Shown here: piece after piece, positions 57,786 through 64,000 of the stretch
Numbering within the stretch: position 1 is the first letter of the stretch
Layout of the letters: each line of letters begins with the position of its first letter
Assembly (NCBI GenBank): GCA_963210345.1
Contig: OY723408.1
Span: forward strand, 41,209,666 to 41,273,665
DNA length: 64,000 nt
Direction: 5' to 3'
Source of the DNA: Inga oerstediana
Lineage: Eukaryota > Streptophyta > Magnoliopsida > Fabales > Fabaceae
Program-made: the position numbers and the translations under genes
Notes under the pieces: generated by a model
What the model saw: the letters and a program-made list of their open reading frames with translations, nothing else
Told to the model about the DNA's origin: nothing
The model's database searches: none

Positions 57786-58662
57786 ATTGTGTGCATATAT
57801 GGCAGCCTGCGTGCTGTGTTTTATGTTGTGATGCTGCTTGATGATTTACTTGTATGCTTTATGATTACATGTTGTATGAGTGATCTATTACTATTGGGAT
57901 TCTTTTGAATCTTATTCTTTCCATTGACTAACCTTTCAGACAGGGCAAGTGGCTCCAAAGGGAAAAGGACAACTAGGAGCTGTTAGAACCTTATAGGGAT
58001 ATTTAGGTTTTTGAAATGTTGGCTATCTACTTTGGATTTTGGGATTATTGTATATTATTTTTGGATGTAGGTAATATTTGAATTACGGCATGTAATCCCC
58101 TAGCTGGGAATTATAAACCTGATAGTTAGTATATACTTGATCCGGGGGTTGCCGGGATTTCTATTTTACACTCTGATATGTTTAAAAGTGATTAAATCGT
58201 ATAGGGTGATTATATTCGGGATATGGAATTTGAGACCAAGGAATTTAGAAATTTTTGAAAATATTTGCAAAATGCCTACCGAAAGGAAGGGATAGAAAAT
58301 GAGTTTTATTATTATTGGTTTTTATTTCATTCTAAAATACGTATTTCGAATCATAATTACGAAGGGGGTTACACTTAGACTAGGATCCTAAGGGCATTTT
58401 GGTCATGTAGCAATTTTGAGTCAAGATAACCAACAATATGAGTTTAGAATAATACATGAATGAGTAATAACTCATTTATTGTATATTTGGAAAGTTAGGA
58501 CATATCAGTAGCCCAAGCCAAACTAAGGGTATTGGACTGATAGACAGGCAAGGAAAGGGTAATTCAAGTAGTAACTCTATCTTTTCATACACGATATAGT
58601 GGTATATATGTTGTATGTTGCTATATTATGGGATATGAATAATGAACACTTTATCTAGATGT

Positions 58663-58745
58663 GGTGCGGGAAAAGCACAAGTACCATCCGATGGGAAAAG
58701 CACAAGTACCGTCCGATGGAAAAGCACAAGTACCATTCGACCTAG
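58663..58745 (+). repeat. Three-copy tandem array in outer LTR
   Basis: GGAAAAGCACAAGTACC followed by [A/G]TCCGAT occurs three times at a period of about 27 bases, upstream of the palindrome at 58948-58965. Confidence 0.8.
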
Positions 58746-60306
58746 TTAGGACCCAGCTATGATACACAGTGCCAGGGGCACATTACCTAGTTATGGTCTG
58801 GGAGCCAGCTGAGGTACACGATCAAGTAGGGGTTTCACCCTAAATTGTGTACACACATCGGTATACAGTGTTAATGTTATATTACACTATGTGATGCATT
58901 GCATATTTATGTATCACATTTTATATGATTGATAGCTTGTTACTACTGAGATTCTTTTGAATCTCCCTCTTTTATAAATGCATAAAATTTTCAGTAGCAG
59001 GCAGTGGCTCAAGGTGTAACCCCCTTCCTGGATAGCAGTGAAAATGGTTCGAAAACGTGCCATTAAGTTAAGTTGGAGACTAACGGTTAATTCAAAACTT
59101 AATAAAGGTCCCTACTTCAGGACAGGATTTGGTCCCGTGATAAAGGGGGTTTCCTAAAACTTTTCAAAACCTATTCCGTACGGTCTCATGATACGATTTC
59201 AGATGATCAATTAAATAGTGCAAGTGTACACTGTCGTAATCAAGTAATATAGAAGTAAGTAGAGTATCGTTCCCACGAGGATTGAACACTAAGTACCAAA
59301 ATGGGTAATTTTAATTCTATTTAGTCGATCGATTAGTTGGTGATTGAGAATACAAAATAAAAGAAAAATAATTAAATATGAATGCAGATGATATGAAAGC
59401 AAATATAAGAAAAAGCCCTAGGGATTAGATTTCACTTAACAAATTCTGGATTGAATCACTTATCTATTCTAGCCCAATTTATTCCATATGATTAATAGTC
59501 AAGTTTCCCTAATTTAATTACCAGCCTCTTCCAAGGTCAAGCAATTCTATAATCAATTGCTAATCCAATATATTCCTATATGACTTTAAGCAATTAATTA
59601 TGCATTAAGATTTATGGAACTCAGTAAGACTACACAACTCATATGAATATATTCCTGTTTCATATGCAAGTCATGGTTTTAATTATAGGGTCTACACACA
59701 TATATCTCCTTCCGGTCTCAACATGATATTGAAATCATTCAAAAGATGGCCAATCAATCAAAAGCATTAAGAATAATAATTAAAACTCAATCAGGAAGGA
59801 GAAATTCAAACTAGATTTAATAAGTTAAGATTCAATCCATCATTAGTAAGCTACGTCATCACCCTAAGAAAATGAAAGTTTAGCACATGATGAAATTAAA
59901 AACAAAACCTAAATAAATTGACATTATATAAAGTTAGAATGAAATCCTCAGAAATACTGCATAAACTTGAATATTAAATTCTCAAACATAAATATACAAC
60001 CAAAAGATGCATGAAAAATGAAGAAATCTAGCCGTCCATTTAGGAGGTAAAACCTTCCATGTAGGCGGTATGCAAAATGTAATAAAATCTTAAGCCTTCC
60101 AAGATGGAGGCATGCAAAAAGTAATACAATCCTAAGCCTTCTAAGATGGAGGCATGCAATACATGAAATTAAATCTAAAAAACAACACAAAGAACTCAGA
60201 AATGTTAGAGAAAGATCTCTCCCGGTCAGAGAAGGACATCTCCCTGTTGGAGAAGGAAACCTCTGCTTCTCTTCCTCTCCTCCTCCTTTGAGCTTGGCAT
60301 TGATCT

Positions 60307-60316
60307 CTATTTATAG
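60307..60316 (-). promoter_or_regulatory. TATA box of nested solo LTR
   Basis: CTATAAATAG on the minus strand, 14 bases downstream of the CTACAGT array in transcription orientation. Confidence 0.6.
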
Positions 60317-60330
60317 GGGAAAAACGTGTG

Positions 60331-60503
60331 CTACAGTACTGCTACAGTGATTTGACAGGTGCTACAGTGCCCTGGCGGCTGCTATAGTGCCCGTTGACCT
60401 GCTACAGTGCCCCCTGGCGGCTCTACAGTGCCGTTGACTTGCTACAGTGCTGGCGGCTGCTACAGGCCAGTTGACTGCTACAATGCCCGTTGCTGCTACA
60501 GTA
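60331..60503 (-). repeat. CTACAGT motif array
   Basis: Seven exact CTACAGT words and three near variants (CTATAGT, CTACAGG, CTACAAT) occur in about 170 bases, mostly as GCTACAGTGCC alternating with TGGCGGCTG or CGTTGAC(C/T)TG. Confidence 0.88.
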
Positions 60504-61109
60504 CTTTTATTATTTTTTTAAAATGCTGTTTATTCCAAAAACAATATTTATTTATCAATCACACCCAAATTTATTATATTAAACGCAAATATCATCCATA
60601 AAATCATCATATAAGGGAAAATAAATATGCAAATATTTTACTTATTATCTCACATATACTTTTCGAATCTATTTGACCTATTCAATTCAGTTCCATTCAT
60701 AACTATTAGAGTATATAACAAAATTTCCGATGGCTCTCAGGTTTCATTCACTACAAGGACTACACGATATATTCGCCCATTTTAGTTCACATATATGGGA
60801 TTACAAGACGATACACAATTCTATGGTGGGTACAACCACCTTAACTATATTGGATTTAACTTATATCATTCACAGTATATACATTTATCCTAAAATTATG
60901 ATAACCAACTAACAAAACTTAAATCTCCTAGCTCGTAGCACTGGTCGCCCTTGTTCCCTTACTTCTCCTTGGATTCGCTTGTCTTGGCTGTAGGTTAGTC
61001 ATTGGAAAGAGTGAGATTCATACGAATCTCAGTAGTAACATTTCACGTATATGATATACAATAGAACAAAGCATGTAAGCAATTATCATAGAGCAGAAAT
61101 AGCAGCAAC

Positions 61110-61425
61110 AATCACAGTGATGCATAACTATCGTCACAAAAGACAGCTCTCATGGTTGTATCCACATGATGCGTGACTTGCATCACAAACGACAGCTCTC
61201 ACAGCTGTGGTACAATAACGATAGCAATCACCACTATATGCATAATAATGATAGCTCTCATAGTCATAGTGCAATAACAACCACAATTACTTCTATATGC
61301 ACAATAACGATAGCTCTAGCTGTATTCACAATAATGATAGCTTGCGCTGTATTCATAATAATGATAGCTTTCACAATATTCACAATAGCATTTTTAGGAC
61401 AGCTTTTGCTGTATTCACAATGGCA
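61110..61425 (-). repeat. Degenerate tandem array in minus-strand LTR
   Basis: Plus-strand units of the form CACAATAA[T/C]GATAGCT, followed by variable text and GCTGTATT or CATAGTG, repeat about seven times. It lies beside the palindrome at 61013-61030, the same slot as the arrays in the related LTRs. Confidence 0.75.
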
Positions 61426-61754
61426 TAACCAACAGTATTCCTGTTTATCACAATTCAATGATAAACACATATATACAAAGTATTACACATGATATAGGAG
61501 AAAGAGTCACTACTTTGTCCTTTCCGTTCATGCTCAGGCACCAATTTTGTATGCTCAGGGCAGATGTCAAATCTTATAAATCATAAGCAAGGATGATGAG
61601 TTATTCCCTATTCAATTCTAACTCCAAAACACTTAGGGATGGTTATCATTTGAGACCTTTAGGTAGATATGAGAAACTCAAACAAAAGCCTAAAGGGTTG
61701 GAGAGAACTAGACTAGAGACCACCTTTCAAAAGTCCAAAATACTGAAATTGGGG

Positions 61755-61875
61755 GTTGGCCGTGGCCAACAATTCCCTGGCCGAGGCCAAGAAATGGTCA
61801 AAAACATTTTGGCTACGGCCAAGATCCTTTGGCCATGACTAAAAATAAGTTAGAAACATTTGGGCTACGGCCAAT
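61755..61875. repeat. GGCNNNGGCCAA motif array
   Basis: TTGGCCGTGGCCAA, TGGCCGAGGCCAAG, TTGGCTACGGCCAAG, TTGGCCATGAC and GGGCTACGGCCAAT occur in 120 bases. Several are near-palindromic. The field sits between the donor-like and acceptor-like sites of the host LTR. Confidence 0.75.
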
Positions 61876-63539
61876 AAAAATCCTATTTCTTGGCTGAACT
61901 TCCAAAAATCATAACTAATTCTACAAAAATTGAAATGAGAAGATTCCAAGTTCTATGGAAAGCTATTTAAGCCCTCTATACAGGAAAAAATATGAACCTA
62001 CTACCATTCATAATCACAAAAATACAGAATCCATCGAATTCCCATACTATTCTAGAATAGCTTCCAGTTTCAACATCAAACTTTGGAAATGCACAACTTC
62101 CAGCACAGACATCAAATTGACTCCTATATATATCAATTTCAAGTTTGACATGTGCAATATTTGAATGGAAAGTTTTAGAATTTTTAGACATCATTTACTC
62201 GTTCAAAACTGCCCTATAACCTAACTTCCTTGCATAGAGTTTTCATTGACAGAATTTTCAGTTTTTCAACAAATATTTCCAAAGGTCTAAAAGTCACAAC
62301 CAAGATCACTTCCACATAATTTTTCGCATAGAATCCAATGAAAACATCAAAACAACCAAATTCACTTTCCTTTCACAAGTTATGTTTTTGGGGCAGAAAT
62401 TATACAAAATCTCACAAGTTACCAAACTCACATTCAATTCCCAAATCAATTCCATTGCCAATGGACACCACAAAATGCCAATACCATCAACAAACCACTG
62501 TAAACCCTCTAACACCCTAATTACTCAAAAATTAGGGAAAATCTCACAAGCCAAAACACTCAACTAAACATCACAATATACATGTCAAAAGTTAACTTTT
62601 GCTTACCTCTTCCCCTTCCACTAGCTTATTCTTTAATTCACCAACCACTAGTTTTCTTGAGTTCTCAAAACACCTCCTTTTGAAAATCTAAACCATACAA
62701 ATGAAGCTTACATCAAGAGGGACAAGATTAGAGAAGAGGTTTTGAGCATTTAAGGTTATCCACTAGGTCAAAATGGCTCACCTTGCCTTTTCCTCTTTCT
62801 CTTTCTTCCTTTACCATGCTTGGACGAGAGGGAAAAGATGATGATGGATCAATTTTTTCCTCCACACACACACACACACACTCTTAACCAACTTAAAGAG
62901 TGGGAGAGAGGGAAATGAAATGAATTAAAAATCATTTCTCTGACTTTTTAACACCCCATACTTGATCCATATGATGCCATATGTCCCAATCCTATGGTTC
63001 CTCATTATACATGTAACTATATGGTTGTTTAACCTAATCCTATTAGCCACTTTGTCACACCTCTTGTTCTTTTAGTTAATAGTCAATTCCTTATTTGGTT
63101 GCTAACTAATTGGCTAATAAATTTCTTTCTTCCCGTTTTACTGCTGACTATGACAATTTTAGTCAGATTGCCACTTAGGAAATTACTTAATTTCATTTCC
63201 CTTTATCATGTACCCTTCCTTTTACTTTTATTTCAATTTAAGCTTTGTCACCATAAATAAGCTTAAATGCTGGGTTTGGACATTTTCTACTACGAATTCG
63301 AGTCATAATTTGCATTTTATTCTCCGAAAGAGTTCATCCACATTCCTTACATATTTTGGGGCCTACACAAGGGGAAAAAGTGTAATTACCAACATCTAAA
63401 GGTTCTGGACCAGTACGGTAGGACAGTTAATTATCTGAAGGCTTTTTTATTATTTTAAGGTCTGTAATTGTTATGAACAAACCCTATAGGAGATACCTGT
63501 AACATAATCAAGCACTTTGTATCAATATATCAGTATATT

Positions 63540-64000
63540 TATGCTATTGCATTACATAGACCAAATGGCATCTTTCTGAAAGCAAAGGCATCATATGGAC
63601 ATGTAAAAGTTGTTTTCTCTTGATCCTCTGGTGCAATTGTAATTTGATTATATCTTGTGTGCCTATCCAGGAAACAATAATAGGATTTTCTAGCAAGTCT
63701 GTCAAACATCTGATCTATAAGTGGTAGAGGAAAGTGATCTTTTCTAGTGGCTTTATTGAGCTTTCTGTAGTCGATGCACACTTTCCATCCAGTCACTGTT
63801 TGTTATGGAATCAGTTCATTTTTCTCGTTGGGCACTACTGTCATTCCACCTTTCTTTGGTATAACTTGAACTGGACTTACCCATTAATTGTCTGAGATTG
63901 GGTAGATTATGCCACCATCCAGCCACTTTATTACCTCCTTTCTCACCACTTCCTTCATGTTCAGATTGAGTCTTCTCTGGTACTCAACTGATGGCTTATA
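63540..64000 (-). pseudogene. Ty3/Gypsy reverse transcriptase fragment
   Basis: The minus-strand frame from the window edge reads SVEYQRRLNLNMKEVVRKEV, then WVSPVQVIPKKGG, VCIDYRKLNKATRKDHFPLP and MPFGLCNA, the N-terminal half of a Ty3/Gypsy reverse transcriptase (fingers/palm before the YxDD motif). Two in-frame TAA stops lie near 63883 and 63806, and the usual FLDGYSGYNQ block reads FLDRHTRYNQ. The sequence breaks off after FGLCNA near 63545, where LTR-like DNA begins, so the catalytic YxDD is absent. It continues beyond the right edge. Confidence 0.85.

Larger units (their letters stand above)
44453..58373 (+). mobile_element. Solo LTR (TGTA...TACA) interrupted by element 2
   Basis: It starts TGTAATATCCTGG and ends AAGGGGGTTACA, with CTTAG on both sides (44448-44452 and 58374-58378). 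Without the inserted element (45218-56616) it is about 2.5 kb. Donor-like sites are at 44927 and 45089. A CTCGAG-rich field is at 56890-57265, a duplicated block at 57577-57785 (ACCTGC[A/G]GCCC, GTGGGAGGATC), a degenerate palindrome at 57896-57913 and a TTTCAG acceptor at 57939. It belongs to the same broad family as the LTRs at 25291, 29845 and 59015. Confidence 0.88.
59189..60647 (-). mobile_element. Nested solo LTR with CTACAGT array, TCTCA duplication
   Basis: TCTCA flanks both sides (59184-59188 and 60648-60652). In minus orientation it starts TAATAAGTAAAATATTTG (the expected TG is TA, one G-to-A change) and ends AATCGTATCA. A TATA box CTATAAATAG lies at 60307-60316 with the CTACAGT array directly upstream. 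The CCTCGTGGGAACGATACTC block near 59280 is typical of some plant Gypsy LTR U5 ends (recalled, not checked). Confidence 0.8.
59015..63367 (-). mobile_element. Minus-strand solo LTR (TGTA...TACA), CAAGG duplication
   Basis: In minus orientation it starts TGTAGGCCCCAAAATATG (63367) and ends GGAAGGGGGTTACA (59015). CAAGG flanks both sides (59010-59014 and 63368-63372). Without the nested LTR at 59189-60647 it is about 2.9 kb. Donor-like sites lie at 62781 and 62606, a GGCCGTGGCCAA-type array at 61755-61875, a CACAATAATGATAGC-type array at 61110-61425, the palindrome at 61013-61030 and the acceptor at 60988. No interior remains. Confidence 0.85.
29845..63545 (+). mobile_element. Gypsy-like LTR stretched to about 34 kb by nested insertions
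   Basis: Five pieces (29845-31031, 42272-42418, 44399-44452, 58379-59014 and 63373-about 63545) read in order as one LTR of about 2.2 kb, collinear with the LTR at 25291-27630. It begins TGTAGCCCAAAATGGG. An (AG)n run is at 30443-30470, donor-like sites at 30526 and 30683, a three-copy tandem array at 58663-58745, the palindrome at 58948-58965 and a TTTTCAG acceptor at 58994. Each gap is an insertion with a perfect 5-bp target duplication. The 3' end is unclear because it runs into a minus-strand Gypsy reverse transcriptase fragment near 63545. No target duplication was found for this outermost LTR. Confidence 0.7.

Overview
The window is nuclear DNA of a flowering plant, most likely a eudicot. 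The evidence is its AT-rich composition, one intron-containing gene for an organelle-type plant tRNA methyltransferase, and dense, deeply nested plant transposons (CACTA, MULE, hAT, Stowaway and Tourist MITEs, an L1-type LINE, Copia/Sirevirus-like and Ty3/Gypsy-like LTR elements). Few reading frames are host genes; most short open frames are shadows or transposon debris. I saw no tRNA, rRNA or CRISPR features.

Left (1-8541): a decayed CACTA transposon (ORF2 fragment, a Ulp1-type protease fragment, subterminal repeats ending near 4956) is split by a solo LTR (735-2764). A Stowaway-like MITE (5503-7439) is then split by a non-autonomous CACTA element (5729-7400), which itself holds a Tourist-like MITE (6045-6401). 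A decayed LINE piece lies at 7442-7930.

Gene (8542-15103, minus): eight exons encode a 318-residue tRNA (guanine-N7-)-methyltransferase with a probable organelle transit peptide. Its 4.2 kb last intron contains a small complete LTR element (8835-10566) and a Stowaway MITE. About 200 bp upstream of the ATG starts a MULE (15313-24532) with long inverted repeats and a 9-bp target duplication. One MULE arm holds an hAT MITE; its interior holds a broken L1 LINE (16321-22526) and a partial LTR.

Right (25291-63545): an LTR at 25291-27630 serves as the unbroken reference for a related LTR that starts at 29845 and resumes in five pieces up to about 63545. Its roughly 2.2 kb has been stretched to nearly 34 kb by nested insertions, almost all bounded by perfect 5-bp target duplications: a gag-only Sirevirus-like element (31032-42266, ATATG); a solo LTR (42419-44393, AATAG); a solo LTR (44453-58373, CTTAG) holding a second gag-only element (45218-56616, TTGGT); and a minus-strand solo LTR (59015-63367, CAAGG) holding another (59189-60647, TCTCA). 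The window ends in a Ty3/Gypsy reverse transcriptase fragment.

The most unusual signals are in the LTRs. Related Gypsy-like LTRs carry conserved candidate splice donors and acceptors and a conserved 18-bp palindrome, yet each has an unrelated tandem repeat in the same slot. The Copia-type LTRs carry dense CTCGAG palindrome arrays in U3. The solo LTR at 59189 has a CTACAGT array directly against its TATA box.
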